A DNA stretch of 64,000 bases from Actinomadura latina NBRC 106108 (GCF_001552195.1 NZ_BCQS01000011.1:1-64000); one strand, 5' to 3'. Shown: positions 18,541 to 28,781, numbered from the stretch's first letter. Numbers and translations: made by a program. Notes: generated by a model from the sequence alone, not told the origin.

Positions 18541-19586
18541 AAGTCGCGACCCTGGCCAGGCTGGCCGGAGGCCGTCAGGTTCCGCTGCTGCTGTCGCTCG
18601 GCCGGAGCCTCGTCACGCCCCTGTACCGGGCGTCGTTCCTGGCCGCCGCGTCGGGCAACGGCGTACTGCGGCGGCTCGCGGTGCGGCCCTGCGACCTGGA
18701 CACGCTCGCGGTGGCGCTCGGCGTCCGCGACGACCGGCACGTGCTGCGCGCCTGGCTGGACATCGGGGTGCGGCTCGGCGAGCTGGGCCTCGACGACGGC
18801 TGCTACGAGCTGCGCGGCCGCGCGTCGAAGGCGCTCGGCGACCCCCGCAACGACGCCGTCGCCGCCGCGCTGGAGGAGGTCGCGCGGTTCCACCTCCCCG
18901 TCCTGCTGGACGCCCCCGCCATGGCGCGGGGCGGGCGGCGGCTGACGCTCGGCGACCAGGACGGCGAGGTCATCGCCCGCTCCACCCGCGTGGTGCAGCC
19001 GTTCGTGGAGGAGGCCGTCGGCCTCGTCGTGGACCGGCACGAGCCGCGCCGGCTGCTGGAGGTCGGCTGCGGCAGCGGCGTCTACGTCCGGCACGCGGCC
19101 CGGCTGAACCCGCGGCTCACCGCCCTCGCGATCGACCTGCAGGACGACGTGGCCGCCGGCGCCGCCGCGAACATGGCCGCGTGGGGCCTCGCCGACCGCG
19201 TCGAGGTCCGCCGGGCGGACGTCCGCGACCTCGACGCCGAGCCGGTGTTCGACCTCGTGACCATGCACAACAACATCTACTACTTCCCCGAGGGCGAGCG
19301 GGTGAAGGTGCTGGAGCGGGTGCGGTCGCTGCTGGCGCCCGGCGGGCGGCTGCTGCTGACCACCGCGTGCCGGGGCGGCGCGGTCGGCATGGAGGTCCTC
19401 GACCTGTGGTTCCAGTGCGCCGACTTCGGCGGCCCGCTGCCGCACGCCGCCGAGCTGGCCGCCCAGCTGGAGAGCGCCGGGTTCAGCGCGGTGCGGGAAC
19501 GGCGGCTCATCCCCGGCGAGCAGTTCCGCGCCTTCGTCGGCACCAACCGGTCCCCGGACCACGGCACCGCTGAGGAGCTCATCTGA
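18537..19586 (+). CDS. redI: SAM-dependent O-methyltransferase (RedI-like)
   Basis: 349 residues from ATG 18537, in an ATGA overlap with redJ, RBS GGAGGA near 18523. The C-terminal two thirds is a class I methyltransferase: glycine motif LLEVGCGSGVYVRHAA, then LTALAIDLQ and FDLVTMHNNIYYFP. The N-terminal part is helical, as in small-molecule O-methyltransferases. In prodiginine biosynthesis RedI/PigF methylates the hydroxyl of the bipyrrole aldehyde to give 4-methoxy-2,2'-bipyrrole-5-carbaldehyde (MBC). Context makes this the natural assignment. Confidence 0.88.
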   Translation: MKVATLARLAGGRQVPLLLSLGRSLVTPLYRASFLAAASGNGVLRRLAVRPCDLDTLAVALGVRDDRHVLRAWLDIGVRLGELGLDDGCYELRGRASKALGDPRNDAVAAALEEVARFHLPVLLDAPAMARGGRRLTLGDQDGEVIARSTRVVQPFVEEAVGLVVDRHEPRRLLEVGCGSGVYVRHAARLNPRLTALAIDLQDDVAAGAAANMAAWGLADRVEVRRADVRDLDAEPVFDLVTMHNNIYYFPEGERVKVLERVRSLLAPGGRLLLTTACRGGAVGMEVLDLWFQCADFGGPLPHAAELAAQLESAGFSAVRERRLIPGEQFRAFVGTNRSPDHGTAEELI

Positions 19587-22264
19587 TGGCGACCAGGACT
19601 TCTGTCAAAGAGCTGATCCTCGTGCTGGGAGCGGGTGACGTCCCCGCCGCCGGGCTGCTCGGCGGCAAGGCGACCCGGCTGGACGAGATGCTCCGCGCGG
19701 GCCTGCCCGTCCCGCCCGCGTTCTGCCTGACGACCGCGCTGTTCGAGCGGTTCCTGCGGGAGACCGGCCTGGACGCCGACATCGCCGGGACCGAGCCCGC
19801 CAAGCTGCGCGAACGCATCGTGGCGGCGGACGTCCCGGACGGCATCGCGGCGGCGATCCTGGAGGCGTACGGGGAGCTCGGGCGTCCCCGCGTCGCCGTC
19901 CGGTCGTCGGCGTCCGCGGAGGACTCCGAGTCCCATTCGTTCGCGGGCCAGCACGACACCGTGCTCGACACCGCCGGCGACGGCGCGCTCCTGGACGCCG
20001 TCAAGGTGTGCTGGGCCTCCCTCTGGACGGACCGCGCCGCCGCCTACCGGGACGCGTCGCACGCCGGGTCGATCGCCGTGGTCGTCCAGCAGATGGTGCA
20101 CGCCGACACCGGCGGGGTGCTGTTCACCCGCGACCCGGTCAGCGGGCGCACCGACCGGTTCGTCGTCGAGGCGTGCTGGGGCCTCGGCGAGGGCCTCGTC
20201 GCGGGCAAGGTCACCTCCGACTTCTTCCTCGTCGACCCGGCCGGGCCGGAGGTGGTCGACCAGAAGATCCGGTACAAGGTCACCAAGTGCGCGCCCGTCG
20301 AGCCGGGGACGGTCGGCCTGGTCAAGGTGGACGCAGCCGCCCGCAACACGGCCTGCCTGACGCCCGCCGAACTGGCCGCGCTGGCGGGACTGGCCGTCCA
20401 GGTGCGCGACCACTACGGCGCCGAGCAGGACATCGAGTGGGCCGTCCGGGACGGGAAGCCGTACCTGCTGCAGACCCGCCCGATCACGACCACGCCCGTC
20501 CGCGACCGGCAGACCAGCCCCTACCTGCACCCCGTGCCGGACGCCGTCCGGGAGGGGACGCTGTGGTCCCGCATGGACATCGGCGAGATCTTCACCGGCG
20601 TCATGTCACCGCTCGGCCAATCGTTCGCGCAGTACTACCAGCACAACGTGCACCGCGGCTGCGCCGTGTCGACCGGCGTCCGCGACCCCGGCGACATGTC
20701 CCTGCACATGGGGTACCTGCAGGGCCACGTCTACCTGAACATCTCCTACACGGCGTACATGCTCGGCCAGTGCCTCCCCACCAAGGACCAGAGCCGCTTC
20801 ACGAGCCGCTTCGTCAGCGAGGAAGTGGACCTCGACACCTACCGGAATCCGTTCGGGACGTGGCCGGGCGGCGCCGAGGAGCTGAAGGCGGCCGGGTTCT
20901 GGCTGAAGACGTCCATCGCCGAGCTGCGGAACATGAAGAAGCGCGCCCGGCGGATGGTGCGGTCCCGGTTCTACGAGTTCGACCGCGCCCAGGGCGTCGA
21001 CCTGGCAAGGCTCGACCGGCGGGAGCTGAACGCCGAGCTGGCGCGGCGGCTCGCCTACTTCCACGACATGCACGTCGGCTACATGCCGTACTACATGAAC
21101 GCGTTCGGCTTCTACGGGGTGCTCGAAGCGCTGTGCGGCGCCTGGCTCGGCCAGGAGGGCACCAGCCTGCGGAACCGGATCAAGACCGACATGTCCAGCC
21201 TGCGGACGGTCGAGTCCGCCCGCGAGATCTGGGCGCTCGCCCAGGTCGCCCGCCGGGACGGCCGCGTCATGGAGATCATCCGGGGCGGCGTCGGCGAGGA
21301 CGTCCCCGCCCTGCTCCGCGCGGACGACGCGGGCCGCGCCTTCTGGGACGCCCACATGGTGCCGTTCCTGCGCGAGAACGGCACCCGCGGGCGGCAGGAG
21401 ATGGAGCTGACCCACCCGCGCTGGATCGACGACCCGTCGTACGTCTTCCAGATGATCCGCCGCTACGCCGACGAGGGCTTCTCGATCGACGACGTCCTCG
21501 ACCGGGCCCACGACCCCGGCGAGGACGCGGCGGGGGAGGCGCTGCTGCGGCTGCCCGCGCCGAAGCGCCGGGTGATCGAGCAGGTCATGTCGCTGTACGA
21601 GACGTGCAGCCGGCTGCGCGAGACCACCCGCATGTCGATGATCACCTCGATCTGGCTGGTGCGGCGCGTCGTCTACGAGGTCGGCCGCCGGCTCGTCGCC
21701 GCCGGCGTGCTGCGGTCCCTGGACGAGGTCGCCGACCTCGATTTCGCCGACGTCCTGGAGTACCTGTCCGGCGAGCGGGACGCCCGCGAGGTGTTCTCCC
21801 GCGCGAAGCTGGAGGAGGCCCGGCGGACGTTCCAGGCCTACGCCCGGCTGCCGGAGCCGCCGCTCAGCCTCGTCGGCGAGTGGGACGTCACCAAGGCCGT
21901 CCGCCCGGCCCCGGACGGCGTCCGGCTGGAGGGCCTCGGCGCCAGCCCCGGCCGCGTCGTCGGGCGGGCCCGCATCATCGAGGACCTCGTCTGGCAGGCC
22001 GACGAGTTCCAGGTCGGCGAGGTCCTGGTGACCCGCTTCACCGACGCGTCCTGGACGCCGCTGTTCGCGATCGCCGGCGCGGTCGTCACCGACATCGGCT
22101 CCATGCTCTCGCACAGCTCGATCGTGTCCCGCGAGTTCCGCGTCCCCTCGGTGGTCAACACCAAGCACGCCACGCAGACGATCAAGACCGGCGACCTCGT
22201 CACGGTGGACGGCGACCGGGGCGTGGTCGAGGTCGTCGAGACCGACGAAAGGAAAGACGGATGA
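19586..22264 (+). CDS. redH: Prodiginine condensing enzyme (RedH/PigC-like, PEP-synthase fold)
   Basis: 892 residues; the start overlaps the redI stop by 1 base (TGATG). The N-terminus is a PPDK/PEP-synthase ATP-binding region (GGKATRLDEMLRAGLPVPPAF; VAVRSSASAEDSESHSFAGQ near 103-125). A long central insert typical of RedH/PigC follows, then a C-terminal phosphohistidine swivel domain (ASPGRVVGRARII; SMLSHSSIVSRE with the histidine near 842). RedH/PigC uses ATP to condense MBC with the monopyrrole to form the tripyrrole pigment. Length and architecture match the family and differ from true PEP synthases, which have an extra PEP-binding barrel. Confidence 0.92.
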   Translation: MATRTSVKELILVLGAGDVPAAGLLGGKATRLDEMLRAGLPVPPAFCLTTALFERFLRETGLDADIAGTEPAKLRERIVAADVPDGIAAAILEAYGELGRPRVAVRSSASAEDSESHSFAGQHDTVLDTAGDGALLDAVKVCWASLWTDRAAAYRDASHAGSIAVVVQQMVHADTGGVLFTRDPVSGRTDRFVVEACWGLGEGLVAGKVTSDFFLVDPAGPEVVDQKIRYKVTKCAPVEPGTVGLVKVDAAARNTACLTPAELAALAGLAVQVRDHYGAEQDIEWAVRDGKPYLLQTRPITTTPVRDRQTSPYLHPVPDAVREGTLWSRMDIGEIFTGVMSPLGQSFAQYYQHNVHRGCAVSTGVRDPGDMSLHMGYLQGHVYLNISYTAYMLGQCLPTKDQSRFTSRFVSEEVDLDTYRNPFGTWPGGAEELKAAGFWLKTSIAELRNMKKRARRMVRSRFYEFDRAQGVDLARLDRRELNAELARRLAYFHDMHVGYMPYYMNAFGFYGVLEALCGAWLGQEGTSLRNRIKTDMSSLRTVESAREIWALAQVARRDGRVMEIIRGGVGEDVPALLRADDAGRAFWDAHMVPFLRENGTRGRQEMELTHPRWIDDPSYVFQMIRRYADEGFSIDDVLDRAHDPGEDAAGEALLRLPAPKRRVIEQVMSLYETCSRLRETTRMSMITSIWLVRRVVYEVGRRLVAAGVLRSLDEVADLDFADVLEYLSGERDAREVFSRAKLEEARRTFQAYARLPEPPLSLVGEWDVTKAVRPAPDGVRLEGLGASPGRVVGRARIIEDLVWQADEFQVGEVLVTRFTDASWTPLFAIAGAVVTDIGSMLSHSSIVSREFRVPSVVNTKHATQTIKTGDLVTVDGDRGVVEVVETDERKDG

Positions 22265-23379
22265 TCCCCAACCAGTGGTACGCCATCCTCCGGTCCGAGG
22301 ACGTGGGCACCAAGCGGCCCACCGGCGCGCGGCGCATGGGCATGGAGCTCGTCCTGTGGCGGGACACCGCCGGGCGGCTGATCTGCCAGTCGGCGCGCTG
22401 CCCGCACAAGGGCGCCAACATGGCGGACGGGCGGCTGCGCGGCGACACGCTCGGCTGCCCCTACCACGACTTCCGGTTCGCGGCCGACGGGCAGTGCACC
22501 CTCGCCCCGTGCCTCGGCACGGGCGGCCGCATCCCGAAGTCGATGCGGCTGGAGACCTACCACGTGCGCGAGCGCAACGGCCTGATCTGGCTGTGGTGGG
22601 GGGACGACCGGGAGGTGCTGCCGGACGTGCAGATCCCGCCCGAGGTCGGGGAGCGCACCGACGTCCACGCGACGAGCGCCTGGCAGCAGCCCGTCCACTA
22701 CACCCGCTACATCGAGAGCCTGCTGGACTTCTACCACGTGCCCGTCGTCCACCGGGACCACTGGTTCAACGTGCTGGACTACGTCGGGTGGAGCGGAACG
22801 CCGAAGAAGCTCGGGCTGGACGGCCGCCGCCGCTACCTGGCGATGACCAAGGTCGAGGACAGCCGCCTGGAGGTGGACGGGACGACGCTGCGGCACACGT
22901 TCCGGCTGGTCGGCGAGGGCGACCCGACGAACGTCGCCCCCATGTCGGTCACCTTCACATTCCCGGGCATGGTGCACATCCACACCGAGCCGTTCGACGT
23001 CACGATCTGGATGACGCCCGTCGACGACGAGCACACCCAGGTGCTGTTCCGCTGGTATGAGGACAAGCACCTGGCGCCGCTGCTGCGGGCCCCGGGCCTG
23101 CGGCGCGTCCTGCCGAAGCTCGCGCTGTTCGCGCAGAAGCGCGTCCAGGAGGTGCAGGACATGAACATCGTCACCCGCATCGAGCCCAAGGTCACCGGGC
23201 GCGGCGTCAACCGGTTCGTCGCCGTGGACGAGCTGAACGCCAAGTACGTCGTGATGCGCGACCAGCTGCGCAAGGAGGCCGGCCTGGTGGACGCGGGCCC
23301 GCCGGACGCGGGCGACGCGGATCTTCCGGAGCCCGCCGCGCTCAACGGGGCGTCCGCGGAGGACGCGGCGAAGGTGTGA
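22261..23379 (+). CDS. redG: Rieske oxygenase-like oxidative cyclase (RedG-like)
   Basis: 372 residues, ATGA overlap with redH. The N-terminal Rieske [2Fe-2S] domain shows C-P-H and C-P-Y-H pairs (about 47-68). The C-terminal domain has the mononuclear iron motif DFYHVPVVHRDHWF. In Streptomyces, RedG and McpG are Rieske enzymes that oxidatively close the alkyl chain onto a pyrrole, giving streptorubin B or metacycloprodigiosin. Its presence directly after redH predicts a carbocyclic prodiginine as end product; ring size cannot be read from sequence. Actinomadura strains are known from older chemistry to make cyclic prodiginines, which fits. Confidence 0.9.
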   Translation: MIPNQWYAILRSEDVGTKRPTGARRMGMELVLWRDTAGRLICQSARCPHKGANMADGRLRGDTLGCPYHDFRFAADGQCTLAPCLGTGGRIPKSMRLETYHVRERNGLIWLWWGDDREVLPDVQIPPEVGERTDVHATSAWQQPVHYTRYIESLLDFYHVPVVHRDHWFNVLDYVGWSGTPKKLGLDGRRRYLAMTKVEDSRLEVDGTTLRHTFRLVGEGDPTNVAPMSVTFTFPGMVHIHTEPFDVTIWMTPVDDEHTQVLFRWYEDKHLAPLLRAPGLRRVLPKLALFAQKRVQEVQDMNIVTRIEPKVTGRGVNRFVAVDELNAKYVVMRDQLRKEAGLVDAGPPDAGDADLPEPAALNGASAEDAAKV

Positions 23380-26078
23380 CGGGACCCGTGCGCGAACCCA
23401 TCGCGATCATCGGCATCGCGTGCCTCTACCCGGGGGCGCGCGGTGCCGGCGACTACTGGGCGCGGCTGTGCGCGGGCCCGCCCGCGTCCGCTCCGCCGGG
23501 GCTGGACGAGACGGAGGTCGACGTCGCCCGCTTCGGCATCCCGCCGGTGCAGCGGCGGTCGATGACCCGCATGCAGGTCCTCATGCTGGAGGCGGCCCGG
23601 CAGTGCCTGACCGACGCCGGGTACACCGGCCGGCCGCTCGGCACCGACCGGACCGACGTCATCGCCGGGATCTGCTTCGGCCTCGACCGCCAGTACGCCA
23701 ACGCGCTGCGCGTCGAGTCCGCGCGGTACGCCCGCGACCTGGAACGGGAGGTGCCCGCCCTGCTCGGCGGGCACGCCCGGCCGGTCGCGGCGCGGGCGGC
23801 GGCGGAGCTGCGGGCGGCGCTGGCCGATCGGCTCGGCGCGTCCCCGCACGACCGCGTCGGGGAGATGGCGAGCACGATCCCGGCCCGGATCGCGGGCGCG
23901 TTCCGGCTGCGGGGCCGCACGCTCACGGTGGAGTCGGCGGACGCGACGTCGTTCGCGGCGCTCGCGCACGCGGTCAACGGCCTGCGCGGCGGCCTCTGCG
24001 ACGCGGTGCTCGTACTGGCCGGGCAGCGTCGCGAGAGCCCGCTGCTCGGCGAACTGCTCGCCGCGAAGGGGCTGCCCGGCGACCCCGGCGAGGGGGTCGG
24101 GGCGCTGCTGCTGAAACGGCGGTCGTCGGCCGTCCGCGACGGGGACCGGATCTACGCCTCGCTCCTCGAATGCGCCATGGAGCAGGACGCCCGGCCGGGG
24201 GTGCTGCGCTACTCGACGTCCGCGCGGCGGCGGTACCGCGTCGCCCGCACCTGCCATGAGGCGGCGGGTGTGCCGCCGGAGTCGGTCGGGTACGTGGAGC
24301 GCGCCGTGAACGGGCCGCCCGCCGCGGCGGACGCCGAACTGGAGGCGCTCGGCCGGCTCTTCGAGGACGCCCCGGCCGCGTCGGTGGCCCTCGGCGGGAC
24401 CGCGGACGAGCCGGGCCGCACCTTCGCCGGCGGCGGGCTCGCCGCCGTCGCGAAGACCGCGCTCGCCCTGTACCACCGCAGGCTGCCCCCGAACGCGGAG
24501 CCGTCCCCCGGCGGGCCCTTCCGGCTCGCCCGGACGGCCGAGAGCTGGCCGGCCGTCCCCGGCGGGGAGCCGCGCCGCGCCGCCGTCCTCGGGGCCTCGC
24601 TGACGGGCACGCTCTGCCATCTGCTGCTGGAGGAGCACGACTCGCGCAGCCCGGAGCCCGCCGGGACGGGCGCCGCCGTCACGAGCCGGCCCGAGCCGAT
24701 CGCCGTCGTGGGGTACGGCGGACGCTTCGCCGGAGCCCCCGGCGCCGAGAGTTTCTGGGAGACCGTCCGCTCCGGCGAGGACCGCATCGGACCGCTGCCG
24801 GTCGATGTCCTCGACCGCGATCTCTACGTCCGGGAGGAGGGCGTCAGCCTCACCCACAGCTACACCGGGCTGGGCGCCCACGTGCCGGTGCCGGACGCCC
24901 CGCCGGACGGGCTGCGCATCACGCCGCGCCGGTATGCGGCGATGGACGCCGTCCAGCGCGTCGCGCTCGCGGTCGCCGCCGAGACGCTGACCCGCCACGG
25001 GCGCGCGGGGACTTGGTCCGGCCGTCCCGGCATGGTGGCGATCGGCACCAATCTGGGCCTCACCCGGGACCGGCGCCTCAACGCCGAACGCTCCCTGGCG
25101 GAACTGGAGGCCGGCCTCGCCGCGCTGGCCCCGCTGTCCGGCCGCGCCCGCGCCCTGCTGCTCGACCGCGTCCGCCGCCGCTTCCAGGCATCCGGCGAGC
25201 CGCTCGCGCCGATGGACCTGGACGGCTGCCTGGCCGGCGGCGTCGCCGCGCTGATCGCGGGCGAGTACCGGCTGCCGGCCGTGCCCGTCGCCGTCGAGGC
25301 GGCCTGCGCGTCGTCGCTCGCGGCGCTGGACATCGCGCTCGGCGCGCTGCGGTCCGGGCAGGCGGACTTCGCGCTCGCCGGCGGCGTCGAGCTGGCGTGC
25401 AACCCGCGCGACCTCGTGCTCTGCTCCGCCCTCGGGCTGCTGTCGCACAGCCGCATCACCCCCTTCGACGCCGCCGCCGACGGGTTCAGCCCCGGCGACG
25501 GGTGCGCGCTGTTCCTGCTCAAGCGGCTGCCGGACGCCGTCCGCGACGGCGACCGGATCTTCGGGCTGCTGCGCGGCATCGGCGGCTCCAACGACGCCCG
25601 GTCGCTGATCGCGCCGGACGCCGACGGGCAGGTCCGCGCGATGCGGCAGGCGTTCGAGCAGGTCGAGTTCGACCCGTCCGCGGTCGACTACCTGGAGGCG
25701 CACGGGACCGGCACCCGGGTCGGCGACCGCGTCGAGATCTCCGCGACCGCCGAGGTCTACGCCAAGCCGGGCCGCCGGGACCCGCTGGTGATCGGCTCGG
25801 CGAAGGGCTTCTTCGGGCACACGTTCGCCGCCGCCGGCGCCGCCGGGCTGCTGAAGGCCCTGCTCGGCATCCGGGCGCGCACGTTCCCGCCGAACGCGAA
25901 CCTGCGGACGCCCGCTCCCGGGCTGCCGCTGGACGACATCCCGGCCCGGCTGCCGACCGCGCCCGAACCGTGGCCCGCCGTGCCCGGACGGCCGCGCCGG
26001 GCCGGGATCAGCTCGTTCGGCACCGGCGGGATCAACTACCACCTGCTCATCGAGGAATACCAGGACGGAGCCGGATGA
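23376..26078 (+). CDS. redX: Didomain ketosynthase with inactive first KS (RedX/PigJ-like)
   Basis: 900 residues from GTG 23376 (GTGA overlap). Two KS folds lie in tandem. KS1 (about 7-430) has lost catalytic residues: the Cys motif reads VESADATSF near 186-194, and no EAHGT or KxxxGH histidine motifs are present. KS2 (about 444-895) is intact: EAACASSL with C644, YLEAHGTGT and [11 protein letters not shown]. PigJ/RedX takes the pyrrole-2-carboxyl group from the PCP and condenses it with malonyl-ACP of RedN. KS1 is presumably structural, like a chain-length-factor partner fused in cis. The stop overlaps redW (ATGA). Confidence 0.88.
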   Translation: MTGPVREPIAIIGIACLYPGARGAGDYWARLCAGPPASAPPGLDETEVDVARFGIPPVQRRSMTRMQVLMLEAARQCLTDAGYTGRPLGTDRTDVIAGICFGLDRQYANALRVESARYARDLEREVPALLGGHARPVAARAAAELRAALADRLGASPHDRVGEMASTIPARIAGAFRLRGRTLTVESADATSFAALAHAVNGLRGGLCDAVLVLAGQRRESPLLGELLAAKGLPGDPGEGVGALLLKRRSSAVRDGDRIYASLLECAMEQDARPGVLRYSTSARRRYRVARTCHEAAGVPPESVGYVERAVNGPPAAADAELEALGRLFEDAPAASVALGGTADEPGRTFAGGGLAAVAKTALALYHRRLPPNAEPSPGGPFRLARTAESWPAVPGGEPRRAAVLGASLTGTLCHLLLEEHDSRSPEPAGTGAAVTSRPEPIAVVGYGGRFAGAPGAESFWETVRSGEDRIGPLPVDVLDRDLYVREEGVSLTHSYTGLGAHVPVPDAPPDGLRITPRRYAAMDAVQRVALAVAAETLTRHGRAGTWSGRPGMVAIGTNLGLTRDRRLNAERSLAELEAGLAALAPLSGRARALLLDRVRRRFQASGEPLAPMDLDGCLAGGVAALIAGEYRLPAVPVAVEAACASSLAALDIALGALRSGQADFALAGGVELACNPRDLVLCSALGLLSHSRITPFDAAADGFSPGDGCALFLLKRLPDAVRDGDRIFGLLRGIGGSNDARSLIAPDADGQVRAMRQAFEQVEFDPSAVDYLEAHGTGTRVGDRVEISATAEVYAKPGRRDPLVIGSAKGFFGHTFAAAGAAGLLKALLGIRARTFPPNANLRTPAPGLPLDDIPARLPTAPEPWPAVPGRPRRAGISSFGTGGINYHLLIEEYQDGAG

Positions 26079-27256
26079 ACCCGCGCGGGATGGATTCGAG
26101 ACTCTCCCCGGAGACCGCGGCGATGCGCGACATGGTGCTCGCCTTCGCCGGCCGCGACCTGCCGGCCGCAGCCGACGGCGCGTTCGACCCGGCGGACTTC
26201 CGGCGCCGCTGGCGGCTCGCCGGGAAACAGGGCCTGACCGGCGCGACCGTGCCGGCCGAGTACGGCGGCAGCGGCCTGGACGCCGAGTCCGCCGCCGTCC
26301 TGCTGGAGGCGCTCGGCGAGGGCTGCGCCGACACCGGGTTCGCGTTCTCGGTCGCGGCCCACCTGTTCGCCTGCCTGATGCCGATCGCCGAGTTCGGGAC
26401 GGACGAGCAGAAGCGGCGCTGGCTGCCCGCGCTGTGCTCGGGCGAGCGGATCGCCGCGCACGGCATCACCGAACCCGAGGCGGGCTCCGACACCCTGAAC
26501 CTGCGGACGCGGGCGGAACGTCGAGGCGACCGCTACGTCCTCAGCGGGAGCAAGTGCTTCACGACGAACGCGCCCGTCGCCGACGTGTTCATCGTCCAGG
26601 CCGCGACCCGCCCGTCCGGCGGGTTCTTCGGGCTGACCGCGTTCATCGTCGAGGCCGGGACGCCGGGGCTGCGGGTCGGCCGCCCGTACGCCAAGACCGG
26701 CCTGCGCGGGTCGCCGACGGCCGACGTGTACTTCGACGGCTGCGCCGTCCCGGCCGGGCACGTCCTCGGCGCGGAGGGAACCGGCGCGGCCGTGTTCACC
26801 GGCTCCATGAAGTGGGAGCGCACCTGCCTGTTCGCCGTCTACCTGGGCGCGATGCGGCGCGTCCTGGACGGCACGATCGCGTTCGCCGCCGACCGCGAGC
26901 AGTTCGGCGCGCCGATCGGCCAGTTCCAGGCGGTGAGCCACCGCATCGTGGACATGGTGCTGGCCCTGGAGTCGGCGCGGCTGCTGCTGTTCGACGCGGC
27001 GCGGCGGCTGTCGGCGGGCGAGGACTGCGACGTCGCGTCGGCGCTGGCCAAGCTCGCGGTGAGCGAGGCGGCGGTCAAGGTCGGCCTGGACGCCGTCCAG
27101 TTGCGCGGCGCCGCCGGCGTCCTCGACGGGGGTCCGGGGGACCTGCTGCGGGACGCGCTGCCGGCGCGCGTCTTCTCCGGCACGAACGAGATCCAGAAGA
27201 ACAACATCGCGCGCGCCCTGGGCATCGGCCGCCGCCGGCCGGCCCCCCGGCGCTGA
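26075..27256 (+). CDS. redW: L-prolyl-PCP dehydrogenase, acyl-CoA dehydrogenase family (RedW-like)
   Basis: 393 residues from ATG 26075 (GGACGGAG at 26063-26070; ATGA overlap). An FAD-dependent acyl-CoA dehydrogenase fold: [19 protein letters not shown] in the middle domain, [13 protein letters not shown], and the C-terminal [20 protein letters not shown]. RedW/PigA performs the four-electron oxidation of L-prolyl-PCP to pyrrolyl-2-carboxyl-PCP. Its placement among red genes and the presence of a RedO-type carrier make proline the probable substrate rather than a fatty acyl-CoA. Confidence 0.88.
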   Translation: MNPRGMDSRLSPETAAMRDMVLAFAGRDLPAAADGAFDPADFRRRWRLAGKQGLTGATVPAEYGGSGLDAESAAVLLEALGEGCADTGFAFSVAAHLFACLMPIAEFGTDEQKRRWLPALCSGERIAAHGITEPEAGSDTLNLRTRAERRGDRYVLSGSKCFTTNAPVADVFIVQAATRPSGGFFGLTAFIVEAGTPGLRVGRPYAKTGLRGSPTADVYFDGCAVPAGHVLGAEGTGAAVFTGSMKWERTCLFAVYLGAMRRVLDGTIAFAADREQFGAPIGQFQAVSHRIVDMVLALESARLLLFDAARRLSAGEDCDVASALAKLAVSEAAVKVGLDAVQLRGAAGVLDGGPGDLLRDALPARVFSGTNEIQKNNIARALGIGRRRPAPRR

Positions 27257-27269
27257 GAGGACCGGCACC

Positions 27270-27581
27270 ATGGAGATCATCATTCACACCATCCGGCTGC
27301 ACCCCGGCACCGATCCCGCCGGGTTCGAGGCGTGGGTCCGGGACGTCGACTACGCGACCTGCCCGGACCTGCCGAGCGTGCTGGCCTTCGACGTGCTCCG
27401 CGCGCCCGGCGAGGACGCCGGACGCTACGTCGAGGTCATCAGGGTGAGCGGCACCGCCGAGTTCGAGCGGGACATGCGGACGCCCGCCTTCCAGCGGCTC
27501 GTCACCGCGTTCTCGAAGATGGCCGCGGTGACCGACGAGCTGACCGGCGAGCGGCTGGAGCCCGGGTATGCGCGGAGCTGA
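27270..27581 (+). CDS. redY: Small RedY-like protein
   Basis: 103 residues, ATG preceded by GAGAGGACC, 13 bases after redW. The sequence (IIIHTIRLHPGTDPAGFEAWVRDVDY; VEVIRVSGTAEFERDM) has the length and pattern of a dimeric alpha/beta-barrel protein, similar to EthD/antibiotic-monooxygenase-like folds. The next gene after redW in S. coelicolor is redY, of similar size. To my knowledge its biochemical role is not settled; a part in bipyrrole formation is assumed. It closes the first operon. Confidence 0.72.
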   Translation: MEIIIHTIRLHPGTDPAGFEAWVRDVDYATCPDLPSVLAFDVLRAPGEDAGRYVEVIRVSGTAEFERDMRTPAFQRLVTAFSKMAAVTDELTGERLEPGYARS

Positions 27582-27593
27582 CGCCGCGGCGGC

Positions 27594-27811
27594 GTTGAGA
27601 AGGCGTCCGGACCGCCTCAACGAAAGGACGAGTTCGATCTCGTCCGGGCCGTGGACGTTGAGACCAGAATGGCCAACGGGTGGATGGCGAAAAGCGTGGG
27701 ATGTCTGTAAGACTGACCGCTGAACAGTTGTTCGGCCTTTCGATGGGAATGTCATGAAGAAAGGGCGGACGAACCCCGCCGGCCGACGCTGATAAGCGTT
27801 ATCCGCTCAAC
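27594..27811. promoter_or_regulatory. Four GTTGAG/CTCAAC elements in the promoter region of the SARP gene
   Basis: GTTGAG occurs at 27594-27599 and 27657-27662, and its complement CTCAAC at 27616-27621 and 27806-27811, all within the 243 bases between redY and the SARP start. The first pair can also form a bulged hairpin (10 bp) after redY that may serve as a weak terminator. The set could be binding sites for the RedZ-like regulator, which acts on redD in Streptomyces; this is inference only. Confidence 0.4.
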
Positions 27812-27824
27812 GTCAAGGATGATG

Positions 27825-28694
27825 ATGACCGTTGACATCATGGGGCAGAGACCGAGCCTACCGGCCGGTGCGCCCTCCGGGGACGGGGTGGGCGTCAACC
27901 TGCTCGGCACCGTCTCCATCGTCGTCCGGGAAACTCGAACCGAACTGCGCGCCGGCAAGGTGCGCACCATGCTCGCCACCCTCGCACTGGAGGCCGGCCG
28001 CACGGTCTCGCATGACGAACTGACCGAAGAACTGTGGCCGGGAGAAATTCTCCGGAACCCGCGCAATGCGCTGCAGGCGCACGCGACCCGGATCCGGAAA
28101 ATCCTTCACGAATGCGCGGAACATGCCCGCACCCCGCTCCCGCTGCGGGCCGTCTGCAACGGATACGTCCTCGACATTCCGCGCGAACTCGTGGACGGGA
28201 ACCGGTTCCTGGAGCTCACCGCGCGGGCGGTGGCGGCGCTCACCGACGACCCCGCGCGGGCCCGGGACCTGCTGCAGTCCGGCCTCACCCTGTGGCAGGG
28301 CCCCGCGCTCCTGCACACCCGCACCGGACGGCGGTGCCGGGGCGCCGCCGCGCTGCTGGAGGAGCGGCGGCTCGCCGCGTGCGAGGACCTCGTCAGCGCC
28401 CGGATGCTTCTCGGCGAGGAACGGCAGGCCATCGCCGAGCTGCAGCGGCTCGTGGCCTCCCACCCCGCCCGCGAGCGGCTGTCCGAGCTGCTCATGCTCG
28501 CCCTCTACCGGGCGGGCCGGCAGTCGGAGGCCCTGTACCTGTTCCACCGGATCCGGGAGCGGCTGGACGAGGAGCTGGGCGTCCAGCCCGGCCGGTCCCT
28601 GCAGCGGCTGTACGGGCACATCCTCGGCCAGCACCCGCTGCTGGAGTCGGCGGACGCGGTGCTGCGGGTCCGCCGCGAGTCGGTCGCGGGCTGA
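27825..28694 (+). CDS. redD: SARP-family pathway activator (RedD-like)
   Basis: 289 residues from the third of three consecutive ATGs (27819, 27822, 27825); the AAGG at 27815-27818 is correctly spaced only for the third. The N-terminus is an OmpR-like winged helix (LLGTVSIVVRETRTELRAGKVRTMLATLAL; DELTEELWPGE), followed by a bacterial transcriptional activation domain (ELLMLALYRAGRQSEALYLFHRIRERLDEELGVQPG). This two-domain size is that of small SARPs (RedD, ActII-ORF4). Lying between the two biosynthetic operons, it is the likely direct activator of both through the GTCAG triple repeats. No TTA codon was seen in it. Confidence 0.9.
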   Translation: MTVDIMGQRPSLPAGAPSGDGVGVNLLGTVSIVVRETRTELRAGKVRTMLATLALEAGRTVSHDELTEELWPGEILRNPRNALQAHATRIRKILHECAEHARTPLPLRAVCNGYVLDIPRELVDGNRFLELTARAVAALTDDPARARDLLQSGLTLWQGPALLHTRTGRRCRGAAALLEERRLAACEDLVSARMLLGEERQAIAELQRLVASHPARERLSELLMLALYRAGRQSEALYLFHRIRERLDEELGVQPGRSLQRLYGHILGQHPLLESADAVLRVRRESVAG

Positions 28695-28749
28695 TCGCGG
28701 ACGGCCCGGTCGGCCGGGCCGGGCCGCCGCGCCCCCGGCGGCCGCGCCC

Positions 28750-28781
28750 GTCAGCGGCCCGTCAGCGGCGCCGTCAGCGGC
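28750..28781 (+). promoter_or_regulatory. Candidate SARP box: three GTCAGCGGC direct repeats before redP
   Basis: GTCAGCGGC occurs at 28750-28758, 28761-28769 and 28773-28781, spaced 11 and 12 bases, in the 144-base gap before redP. Spacing and core are the same as at 6066-6096. A helical-turn direct-repeat array is the accepted geometry for SARP binding. Confidence 0.72.
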
